A DNA stretch of 16,694 bases from G020350405 sp964513655. Its GTDB lineage: Bacteria > Planctomycetota > Phycisphaerae > Sedimentisphaerales > Anaerobacaceae. Made by a program: the position numbers and the translations under genes. Below the pieces are notes generated by a model that was not told the origin of the DNA, ran no database searches, and saw only the letters and a program-made list of their open reading frames with translations. This document shows, piece by piece, positions 1 to 5,551 of this stretch; position 1 is the first letter of the stretch, and each line of letters opens with the position of its first letter. The stretch is from the NCBI GenBank assembly GCA_964513655.1, contig CAZENQ010000064.1, positions 1 to 16,694 of the forward strand. The letters run 5' to 3'.

Positions 1-248
1 GGCAAGCGGAGGGTGAGTTCGGGATAGCACTTTTAGGTGATGTCAATAATGACGGTGTGGTTGAATTGATGGACCGCGCGATAGTTAATGGCTTTTGGCG
101 GACGGGCTCAGCCGGGCCTTTTTCTTTGCGCGATTGCGACTTGAATTGCGATGGAGAGGTCGAGTTAATGGACCGCATTATCGCGAATGCTGTATGGCGA
201 GGTGGGCTTGGGCAGGACTGGGTAAGTAATCCGTGTCCACTAAGGTGA
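1..248 (+). CDS. C-terminal end of a dockerin-tailed secreted protein (5' partial)
   Basis: The reading frame is open from the first complete codon at position 3 to the TGA at 246-248, so the gene starts left of the window. The visible 81 residues are almost entirely a type I dockerin-like pair of calcium loops. The first reads GDVNNDGVVELMDRAI and the second CDLNCDGEVELMDRII, each with the Asp/Asn-x-Asp/Asn-x-Asp-Gly spacing and an Asp at loop position 12. Dockerins bind calcium and dock onto cohesin modules, here presumably outside the cytoplasm. The remaining function of the protein cannot be inferred. The tail after the second loop (WRGGLGQDWV) has no membrane anchor. The ATG/GTG codons near position 57 are internal to the domain and are not the start. 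Confidence 0.85.
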   Translation, partial: QAEGEFGIALLGDVNNDGVVELMDRAIVNGFWRTGSAGPFSLRDCDLNCDGEVELMDRIIANAVWRGGLGQDWVSNPCPLR

Positions 249-310
249 CGCTGGATGCCCACTTACATAATTAAGCTTGTTGTTTTTACAGCGGGCCTAT
301 TGTTTCAATG

Positions 311-344
311 AAAAAGGGCTGCGAGGTCAAAGTCGCAGCCCTTT
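311..344 (-). terminator. Rho-independent terminator for the minus-strand PEP-CTERM gene
   Basis: A perfect 12-bp inverted repeat (AAAGGGCTGCGA at 313-324, TCGCAGCCCTTT at 333-344) encloses an 8-base loop. Read on the minus strand, the GC-rich stem is followed directly by TTTTT. It lies 24 bases past the stop of the 368-991 gene. On the plus strand the stem ends in only three T, so it could also act, more weakly, on the dockerin gene ending at 248. Confidence 0.85.
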
Positions 345-367
345 AGATATTTGATTCGGAAGAGAGT

Positions 368-991
368 TTAGGTCCTGCGTTTTCTAAGAAAGATTGCGCC
401 ACCCAAAGCGAAAAGCGTCAGCGTCGTCGGCTCCGGTATTGTAACGGTAAAACTGCTACTGTCGCCCGGATAGTTTCCCGGATTAAGCAGCAAAGCCTCT
501 TTGGAGACATAATCATCCAGCGCGACATAACTGCTACTGGTGTCAAGGTCAAGGGTGAAGGTATAATCGCCGGCGACTCCCCCCCATATGAAGGCATATC
601 TGGCCATAATGTCTCCGGAAAACAACGGTTCAGCATATGGATTATCAGGGCTATCAGCGAACTCATAGTTGTAACTGCCCCGGTCCAGTACGTTTACTCC
701 GGCACTATTATTATAAATCCAATAGCCGGAGTAATCGGTAACCGCCTCACTATTTGTAACATCCAATGTTAGGCCGCCCGGACCGACATCCGAACTGACA
801 TTAATGGTGGATTTAAAGCCCATAGCGGTGATGCCCGTTGGATCACTGCTAATGGTAAGGTCGAAACTGAACAGCTCGCCTGACGAAGATGGCATGACCA
901 GATTAGATGGCGTTACCTCAACAACAGCCCATGCCGGTACGGAGATACATGCCAAGGCAAATGACAAAACTACGAAATTCAGCGCCCTCAT
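368..991 (-). CDS. Secreted PEP-CTERM sorting-signal protein with a cohesin-like beta-sandwich body
   Basis: The 207-residue protein has an N-terminal signal peptide (about residues 1-22, ending in VPAWA). Its C-terminus is a textbook PEP-CTERM tail: IPEPTT at 185-190, a hydrophobic stretch to about 202, then RKRR. Such tails are recognised by an exosortase, which processes and anchors the protein at the cell surface. The body (about 25-180) is rich in beta strands and Ser/Thr/Asp. It contains a strand pair like FSFDLTIS...GITAMGF and a late ARYAF...GDYTFTLDLD segment. This resembles the layout of cohesin-type sandwiches, but I judge that by eye only. The start is fixed by AAGGAGAA (997-1004 on the plus coordinate) 5 bases upstream of the ATG. 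Transcription probably starts from the TTGACT region near 1138 and stops at the 311-344 hairpin, so this looks like a single-gene unit. Confidence 0.85.
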   Translation of the reverse strand: MRALNFVVLSFALACISVPAWAVVEVTPSNLVMPSSSGELFSFDLTISSDPTGITAMGFKSTINVSSDVGPGGLTLDVTNSEAVTDYSGYWIYNNSAGVNVLDRGSYNYEFADSPDNPYAEPLFSGDIMARYAFIWGGVAGDYTFTLDLDTSSSYVALDDYVSKEALLLNPGNYPGDSSSFTVTIPEPTTLTLFALGGAIFLRKRRT

Positions 992-1109
992 TATGGTTCT
1001 CCTTGTAAAATTAAAAGCACTTTTGTAAAAAAACGCCTCTGAAAGCCAAAAATCAAATAACGGCTTGAGTTTTCTTACACCCCAAAGGAAGATTTAGATT
1101 CCACATAAT

Positions 1110-1138
1110 ATTTGACCACATTTGTTGTGAAAAGTCAA
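1110..1138 (-). promoter_or_regulatory. Candidate minus-strand promoter for the PEP-CTERM gene
   Basis: Read on the minus strand, TTGACT (1138-1133) matches the sigma-70 -35 box in 5 of 6 bases. A 17-base spacer leads to a TCAAAT box (1115-1110). An alternative, better -10 (TATTAT at 1110-1105) would need a 22-base spacer, so the -10 is uncertain. A leader of roughly 110 bases would result. The same TTGACT box recurs at 10799-10804 in a similar setting. Confidence 0.4.
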
Positions 1139-1176
1139 GCTTTTTTTGGGGCAAAAATGCAATAAGAGTAAAATAT

Positions 1177-1220
1177 CTGAAAAATCGGCTTGAAACGGCC
1201 TAAAAACGGGCTTTTTACTC
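1177..1220 (+). promoter_or_regulatory. Copy 1 of a duplicated CTGAAAAA...GGGCTTTTT intergenic element
   Basis: This 44-base stretch starts CTGAAAAA, then carries TCGGC-type blocks, then TAAAAACGGGCTTTTT. A close relative lies at 10850-10891. Both copies sit about 45-50 bases to the right of a minus-strand TTGACT box and point toward plus-strand reading. Here it stands in front of the relict PEP-CTERM gene, so it may be the old promoter or leader of that gene. Its function is unknown. It is followed by an open frame from ATG 1228 to 1392 that resembles nothing I recognise. Confidence 0.45.
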
Positions 1221-1407
1221 AATAAAGATGTTAGTTTTTTTGGTCGGCGAACGATGTGAGAACGGCGTTGGCGAGTTGGCTATTGCCACTTTGGGCCGAA
1301 ACCGGCTCTCGGGGGCTGAACAGGTTTGTAGCGAATGTGTACTCTGTGGACGGTTTAGAACGAAGGTGATATTAATAAGTTTGTCATCGTAATGTGAGAC
1401 CAGATAA

Positions 1408-1491
1408 GGAAGGGCTGGTATACCTGAGCCGAGTACGCTGGTGCTACTGGCGCTGGGCGGGGCAGGATTGCTGAAAAGACGGAGGCGATAA
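1408..1491 (+). pseudogene. Relict PEP-CTERM tail of a lost plus-strand gene
   Basis: The plus frame ending in TAA at 1489-1491 reads IPEPSTLVLLALGGAGLL followed by KRRRR and stop. It therefore has the PEP motif, the hydrophobic helix and the basic end of a PEP-CTERM sorting signal. The same frame is closed by stops at 1390 and 1405, and no signal peptide or body is readable upstream in any one frame. Fragments continue in shifted frames (for example FVANVYSVDG around 1325-1354), which suggests decay by frameshift. An intact terminator follows 32 bases downstream. Together with the regulatory element at 1177-1220, this looks like a dead single-gene unit of about 300 bases. Confidence 0.7.
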
Positions 1492-1520
1492 ACACAATTA
1501 TACCGTGTTGTGATGAATTG

Positions 1521-1560
1521 AAGGCCTGCAGCAATTTTTGCTGCAGGCTTTTTCTTTTTG
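1521..1560 (+). terminator. Rho-independent terminator behind the relict PEP-CTERM tail
   Basis: A perfect 11-bp stem (GCCTGCAGCAA at 1524-1534, TTGCTGCAGGC at 1538-1548) closes a TTT loop. AAG/TTT pairing extends it outward. It is followed by TTTTTCTTTTTG on the plus strand. This is the strongest terminator in the window, and it serves a gene that no longer reads through. Confidence 0.88.
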
Positions 1561-1618
1561 CGCATTAAACACTTCGAGTGCTTAGTTTCTTAAGCCATCA
1601 GGTATTTTCTTGGCGAGC

Positions 1619-1698
1619 TTAGAACTTGTCGGGCGATAAAGCGAAGTCGCGAGGTCCACGCGGCCGGAACCGTCAAGGTCTGCGGTGTGGGCAAGGAG
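1619..1698 (-). pseudogene. Relict dockerin tail with a one-base deletion
   Basis: Read on the minus strand, 1687 down to 1651 gives HTADLDGSGRVDL. After a one-base shift at 1649-1650 the frame continues DFALSPDKF and stops at 1621-1619. This copies the end of the CotH-type protein (DINDSGHVDLGDFALLADKF and stop). The two DNA stretches share the opening TTAGAACTTGTC and most bases after it on the plus strand. Only one calcium loop remains, and the sequence above 1698 shows no dockerin or secreted-protein character. The minus frame is open to 2007, but that would overlap the beta-helix gene start and has no recognisable content. It is best read as a severed, frameshifted remnant. Confidence 0.7.
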
Positions 1699-1699
1699 T

Positions 1700-1728
1700 G
1701 ACTTTTTTTGATAAAAAAGAAAAAAGTC
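1700..1728. repeat. A/T-rich inverted repeat beside the dockerin relict
   Basis: GACTTTTTT at 1700-1708 is mirrored by AAAAAAGTC at 1720-1728 across an 11-base loop. It abuts the upstream end of the dockerin relict and lies just before the candidate promoter of the beta-helix gene. It lacks the G+C stem of a terminator. It could be a breakpoint scar or a small hairpin. Confidence 0.5.
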
Positions 1729-1756
1729 TTGTGTGAGCCGCCGGCAGAGGTATAAT
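1729..1756 (+). promoter_or_regulatory. Candidate promoter of the beta-helix gene
   Basis: A perfect TATAAT (1751-1756) lies 16 bases after TTGTGT (1729-1734). The -10 is consensus and the -35 is weak. Start of transcription would fall near 1763 and leave a leader of about 190 bases before the ATG at 1956. Confidence 0.4.
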
Positions 1757-1955
1757 TCTGGGAGAAGAGAAGGAGAAGCGAGCTTCGAGATACATCCACG
1801 ATGGGGGTGATGACAGCTACAGGTTGTGCTATATCGGTGTTTTGTTGCACCAAGATCTGTAGAAGCTGCTGAAGGATTTGGACAGGGAAAGAGGGTGATG
1901 GCTGCTCTATATACCGGGTTTTGTTTGAAGAGGGAATTCGGAAGGGAGCGCGGCC

Positions 1956-3497
1956 ATGGCAAGGACGGCGCAACTCTGGGGGCTGATTCTTGCGGGGATT
2001 CTATCACCTGTGTTGTGTTCTGGCGGCAGGATTTACGTCGATTTCGATGCGCCGGGCAATGACGACGGTTCGAGCTGGATTAACGCGTACAATGAGGTGC
2101 AGTCGGCCCTTGCCGTGGCGGGGGCGGGGGATGAGATTTGTGTGGCCGGGGGGACATACAAGCCGGATTATGACGTTGGCAGCGGGCTGCATACGAGCGA
2201 GCGAAGCGCGACATTCCAACTGGTCAATGGCGTGGCCATTAGAGGCGGCTACGGCGGCTATGGTGAGCCGGACCCGAACCTGCGTGATATTGAGGCGTAT
2301 GAGACGATTCTGACGGGTGACCTGACCGGTGATGATGATTCGAACTTTGCTAACTACGGCGAGAACAGCTACCACGTTGTAACGGGCAGCGGGACGGATA
2401 GTAATGCTATACTTGATGGAGTGACTACTACGGGCGGGTACGCGGACGGCATTGCTCCGGAGGACTGCGGCGGCGGGATGTACAACTTCGGCGGCAGCCC
2501 TACAGTAGTTAAGTGCAGGTTTATTGAGAACTACTCGATGACGATGGGCGGCGGGATGTTCAACCGGGAAGACAGCAGCCCTGTGATAAGTGAATGCAGG
2601 TTTATCGGCAACAAATCCGATGATGACGGCGGCGGGATTCGCAACTATCTGAACTGCCACCCGCTGATAAGCAAGTGCAGTTTCATCGGGAACGTTGCGT
2701 TTGAGGACGGCGGGGGGATAAACAACCGCAAGAACAGCAACGCGATAATTACGAACTGCGTGTTTATCGGCAATACCGCCTATGCGGGCGGTGGTATGGA
2801 GAACCACGTGGGACGCGCTACGGCAACAGGTGAAGTGACGGTGAGCAACTGCTTATTCATCGGCAATAGCGCCACGGAGGGCGGCGGGATGCGCAATAAC
2901 GACCCGAACCCGATTGTTACGAACTGCACATTCGCGGACAACATTGGGTCCGGGATGAGGAACGACGCGGGCGGCACTCCGACAGTTACCAACTGTATTT
3001 TCTGGGGCAACACTGGTGGTTCGTTCGAGGGCTCGAGCGCGCCGGTCGTGAGATTCAGCGACGTGGAGGGCGGCTTTGCCGGTGAGGGCAACATCAATGC
3101 GGACCCGCTGTTTGCGGACGCGGCCGGCGGGGACTATCATTTAAGGTCCCGGGCGGGGCGGTGGGACGCAAACAGTCCATGCTGGGTTGGGGACGGCGTG
3201 ACAAGTCCGTGTATCGATGCCGGCGACCCGAATTCGGACTGGACTGAGGAACTGTGGCCGCACGGCAGACAGATAAATATGGGAGCGTATGGAGGGACTC
3301 GGCAGGCGAGTATGTCAGAATCCGATTCAGGCAATATCGCCGACCTTGACAATGACGATGAGGTCGATTTGGTCGACTTTACTATGTTTACGGGATGTTG
3401 GCTTTCGAGCGAGTGCCTCCTTGCGGAAGATTTGAACAGAGACGGAGTTGTGGATTTCAGGGATTTCGGGGTCTTTGCAAATAACAACGTCGAGTAA
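1956..3497 (+). CDS. Secreted right-handed parallel beta-helix protein with C-terminal dockerin
   Basis: This is a 513-residue exported protein. A signal peptide occupies about residues 1-24 (hydrophobic LWGLILAGILSPVL). RIYVDFDAPGNDDGSSW begins the conserved front of a beta-helix family widespread in planctomycetes. Residues about 187-350 are repeated coils of about 28 residues built on CxFIGN...GGGMxN...PxIxxC, giving a Gly- and Asn-rich helix. DPLF and PCIDAGD...GAYGG motifs close the domain. Residues 462-513 are a two-loop dockerin (DLDNDDEVDLVDF and DLNRDGVVDFRDF). Such helices usually bind or cleave polysaccharide, but no catalytic set is visible, so the activity is unknown. The start is set by GAAGGGAG at 1941-1948, 7 bases before the ATG. 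An in-frame start further upstream is not needed. The gene converges with the minus-strand GLUG gene. Confidence 0.85.
   Translation: MARTAQLWGLILAGILSPVLCSGGRIYVDFDAPGNDDGSSWINAYNEVQSALAVAGAGDEICVAGGTYKPDYDVGSGLHTSERSATFQLVNGVAIRGGYGGYGEPDPNLRDIEAYETILTGDLTGDDDSNFANYGENSYHVVTGSGTDSNAILDGVTTTGGYADGIAPEDCGGGMYNFGGSPTVVKCRFIENYSMTMGGGMFNREDSSPVISECRFIGNKSDDDGGGIRNYLNCHPLISKCSFIGNVAFEDGGGINNRKNSNAIITNCVFIGNTAYAGGGMENHVGRATATGEVTVSNCLFIGNSATEGGGMRNNDPNPIVTNCTFADNIGSGMRNDAGGTPTVTNCIFWGNTGGSFEGSSAPVVRFSDVEGGFAGEGNINADPLFADAAGGDYHLRSRAGRWDANSPCWVGDGVTSPCIDAGDPNSDWTEELWPHGRQINMGAYGGTRQASMSESDSGNIADLDNDDEVDLVDFTMFTGCWLSSECLLAEDLNRDGVVDFRDFGVFANNNVE
2514..3005 (+). repeat. Coding tandem repeats of the beta-helix coils
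   Basis: Six or so diverged units of about 80-90 bases each encode one helix coil with the pattern CxFIGN...GGGM/IxN. Repeated GGCGGCGGGAT-like blocks mark the turns. The units are diverged, which argues for old duplications and not recent slippage. Confidence 0.6.
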
Positions 3498-3508
3498 CAG
3501 GCTTAGTT

Positions 3509-3562
3509 TATAGGATAGTTACCTCAAGCGGTAAGAGGCGGTATGCGAAGCCGACCTTTCGG
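3509..3562. repeat. Structured direct repeat, copy A
   Basis: This 54-base element lies between the converging ends of the beta-helix and GLUG genes. It shares 26 of 38 ungapped bases, and about 37 of 53 overall, with copy B at 5440-5492 in the same orientation. It can fold as ATA...CCTC (3515-3525) against GAGG...TAT (3535-3544) with loop AAGCGGTAA. After the stem both copies continue TATGC, then a GCCG-rich block. The strand on which it acts is not known. In minus-strand terms it follows the GLUG stop by 36 bases. Confidence 0.55.
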
Positions 3563-3598
3563 ATTGAGGTTGCTCATTAGGCTCCAGCAGGAAAGCAC

Positions 3599-5437
3599 TT
3601 AGGGACCCTGGAGCCAATCTTCAGCGATAGCGGCAAAGTCGAGCATATTAACTATACCGTCACCGCCATCGGGAGCAATGTCAGCACCGGAAGCACTGTG
3701 CTGGAGCCATTGTTGCAGAAATACAGCGAGGTCGTAAACATCGACACCGTACGGACAGACAAAATCTGTCGATGAAAACTGCCAGGTGAATTTCGGGTAG
3801 TCAGCTTGGCCGTTACAAAGGCGCCAGATATCCTCTATTCCATTTTCGGTTTCAGCTATGAAGTCCCAGCCGGCAGCAATATAGGTGTCGGCGGTCTGCA
3901 TCTGCGCGGTCGAGGCGGCTATTACGTTCGGGTCGGCCCCATTTCCGATGCCTTTGGGGGACGGGGTAACGGTATTATCCCAAAAACATTTGATGTAAGT
4001 GCCGCCGGTATCAAAGCCGACGAGGCCACCGACGTCCGTCGTCCCTGAGACGTTGCCGGAAGCATAGCAGTTTATTATGGTCCCGTTATAGTTGACTCCC
4101 GCGAGTCCTCCGGCGCCGCCGCTCGCTGAGGCGCTGGTAGTTGAGTAGCTGTTGGTTATGGTGCCGCCATTATCGCCGACGAGGCCGCCGACGCCTGCAG
4201 TTCCCGAGACGGTGCCGGCGCGAGCGTAACAGTTTGATACGGTTCCCTGTTGCAGGAGGCCAACGAGAGAACCAACGGCCGCGCCTGTGCCGGCACTGAC
4301 GTTTGGGTCGATTAAACCCAAATCCTTTACCTGTGCGTTCGGGTCATTGACACAGCCGAAGATTGCTATGTAGTTGGTGTCTGTCGAACTGTACGTGAAG
4401 TTGGAGATGGTATGGCCGGCGCCGTCGAAAACACCTGTGAAGGCGTTGGCATCATCGCCGATTATGTTGAAAGCCGTTGCGGTGAAGGTGCCGAGGTCGA
4501 TATCGGCCATGAGTCTAAAGTGCTTGTCCCAGTGGTCCGGATACAGGCCTATAGTGCTTAGATGCTGCGGCGTATAAATCAGATACGGGTCATTGGGTGT
4601 GCCGCTACCGCCTGCATAGCCTGGGGGGACAACGCTGCGCAGCCGGCTGAAATCCTGAACAGTATCCCAGAAGTATCGGTTGGGGGCCCCGAAAGTGCTG
4701 CGGTCTTTAGCATCTTTGTAATAGTAGCAATCGCCAGTGATGTCCGGACCGGGGTCAGTTTGAAGTCTGAATATTTCTGTGCTGCCAACTCCGCTCCACG
4801 GGTAAATACCCTCGCCTGCGGGCCCAAAGATGAACACATTCTGGTCGGTTTTTATTTTCAGCTGCCAGTTGGAATTGTTAACGGGAAAATTTTGTCTTTC
4901 TATGTAAGTTCCGGTTCCATAGTTGTTGGCACGGACGTTTATCCACCAGTCACCGGCATTGGGGTCGTAAGGGTCGTAGACGGGGTCGTAGCTTACATCG
5001 TCAGGGATGTTCTCTGATATTGTGATGATTGTGCCGCTGCGCAAATCGGACCACACGGGATGATTGGTCAGGCTCACTGTTTCACGATAGGCGCCATTTA
5101 CCCAAATATCAAACTTCCATTCGCGTATGTCGAGATGGTCGGTAATGACGACCAGTTCGAACCAGTCTCCGCCGTTGCCCCAGATGCGGCCGAAATAGGA
5201 GTCGGAGGCGTACTCGCCATCGAGGTCGGACTCAGCGTCCCCGCCATTAAGATACTTTGCATTGTCGACTGCATTGTACTCGTTGAGCATGATATGCGCG
5301 GGGAATGCAGGCCGGCTCAGGGCAAGCAGACAGACGCCAAGCGTTATAAGAGTAATCGAGCAGCATGCTGGGATGTAGAAGGGCAGTTTCGGATTGAACC
5401 CGCTCGTTACGGTACTGATGCTTTTGGCGACTAACAT
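3599..5437 (-). CDS. Secreted GLUG-repeat protein with lamin-tail-like front and dockerin-like end
   Basis: This 612-residue exported protein starts with a long signal peptide (hydrophobic core about 27-42, likely cut after PAFPA at 47). Residues about 48-265 resemble a lamin-tail-type sandwich (IMLNEYNAV..., GNGGDWFELVV). Residues about 272-310 carry the GSGTPNDPYLIYTPQHL entry motif seen before GLUG arrays. Four GLUG-like units follow (VGSLVG, VGGLVG, AGGLAG, VGGLVG, each ending in NCY- or SYS-like strands, about 388-486). The C-terminus (560-612) is a dockerin-like pair with the unusual second loop ADIAPDGGDGIVNMLDF. GLUG repeats occur in bacterial surface adhesins, so a surface-binding role is plausible but not shown. 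The ATG is 12 bases from AGAGGA, a longish spacing. No alternative Met lies before the signal core. It is the last of three same-strand secreted genes. Confidence 0.82.
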   Translation of the reverse strand: MLVAKSISTVTSGFNPKLPFYIPACCSITLITLGVCLLALSRPAFPAHIMLNEYNAVDNAKYLNGGDAESDLDGEYASDSYFGRIWGNGGDWFELVVITDHLDIREWKFDIWVNGAYRETVSLTNHPVWSDLRSGTIITISENIPDDVSYDPVYDPYDPNAGDWWINVRANNYGTGTYIERQNFPVNNSNWQLKIKTDQNVFIFGPAGEGIYPWSGVGSTEIFRLQTDPGPDITGDCYYYKDAKDRSTFGAPNRYFWDTVQDFSRLRSVVPPGYAGGSGTPNDPYLIYTPQHLSTIGLYPDHWDKHFRLMADIDLGTFTATAFNIIGDDANAFTGVFDGAGHTISNFTYSSTDTNYIAIFGCVNDPNAQVKDLGLIDPNVSAGTGAAVGSLVGLLQQGTVSNCYARAGTVSGTAGVGGLVGDNGGTITNSYSTTSASASGGAGGLAGVNYNGTIINCYASGNVSGTTDVGGLVGFDTGGTYIKCFWDNTVTPSPKGIGNGADPNVIAASTAQMQTADTYIAAGWDFIAETENGIEDIWRLCNGQADYPKFTWQFSSTDFVCPYGVDVYDLAVFLQQWLQHSASGADIAPDGGDGIVNMLDFAAIAEDWLQGP

Positions 5438-5439
5438 GT

Positions 5440-5492
5440 TATAAGATAGTCCTCTTGAGCGTTAACAGAGACTATGCAAGGCCGGCCTGCGG
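5440..5492. repeat. Structured direct repeat, copy B, in the leader of the GLUG gene
   Basis: This is the second copy of the element at 3509-3562. The stem is stronger here: ATAGTCCTCT (5446-5455) pairs with AGAGACTAT (5467-5475) with a single bulge, around loop TGAGCGTTAAC. Several bases that differ from copy A differ on both arms, so pairing is kept. On the minus strand the 3' arm contains AGAGGA, the only Shine-Dalgarno-like sequence of the GLUG gene. Folding would therefore hide it. The two copies bracket exactly the GLUG gene. Confidence 0.55.
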
Positions 5493-5512
5493 GGCAAATT
5501 ACCGCAGGCCGG
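5482..5512 (-). terminator. GC-rich hairpin between the CotH-type and GLUG genes
   Basis: A perfect 11-bp stem (CCGGCCTGCGG at 5482-5492, CCGCAGGCCGG at 5502-5512) closes a 9-base loop. It stands 39 bases past the CotH-type stop. On the minus strand only TT follows, and on the plus strand TTCTTAATTCTTT follows. It is therefore either a weak or partial minus-strand terminator, an attenuator, or an RNA-stabilising 3' hairpin. It partly overlaps copy B. Confidence 0.55.
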
Positions 5513-5551
5513 TTCTTAATTCTTTAAGGCGTAAACAACTTCCAATCGACG

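Noticed and set aside
1228..1392. Possible 54-residue Cys-containing peptide downstream of regulatory element copy 1
   Set aside because: There is no ribosome site and no recognisable motif. It is more likely part of the decayed PEP-CTERM gene.
1215..1565. Minus-strand 116-residue open frame
   Set aside because: It is antisense to the relict PEP-CTERM tail and its terminator, has no signal or domain, and has a composition typical of a shadow frame.
1582..2007. Minus-strand 141-residue open frame
   Set aside because: Only its last part is meaningful (dockerin relict). The rest is low-complexity, overlaps the start and promoter of the beta-helix gene, and lacks a ribosome site.
3515..3562. 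Cyclic-di-GMP (GEMM) riboswitch, because GGTATGCGAAGCC recalls the GEMM segment GGGACGCAAAGCC
   Set aside because: The GGCAAACC half, the GNRA-capped stem and the receptor part are missing, and copy B matches even less well.
5440..5475. Integron attC-like site: GAGCGTTAAC in copy B and CTCAAGCGGTAAG in copy A resemble the right end of attC sites
   Set aside because: The paired left core site and the long bulged palindrome are absent, the elements are too short, and no integrase or cassette array is visible. The idea survives only as the open cassette question in the direct-repeat finding.
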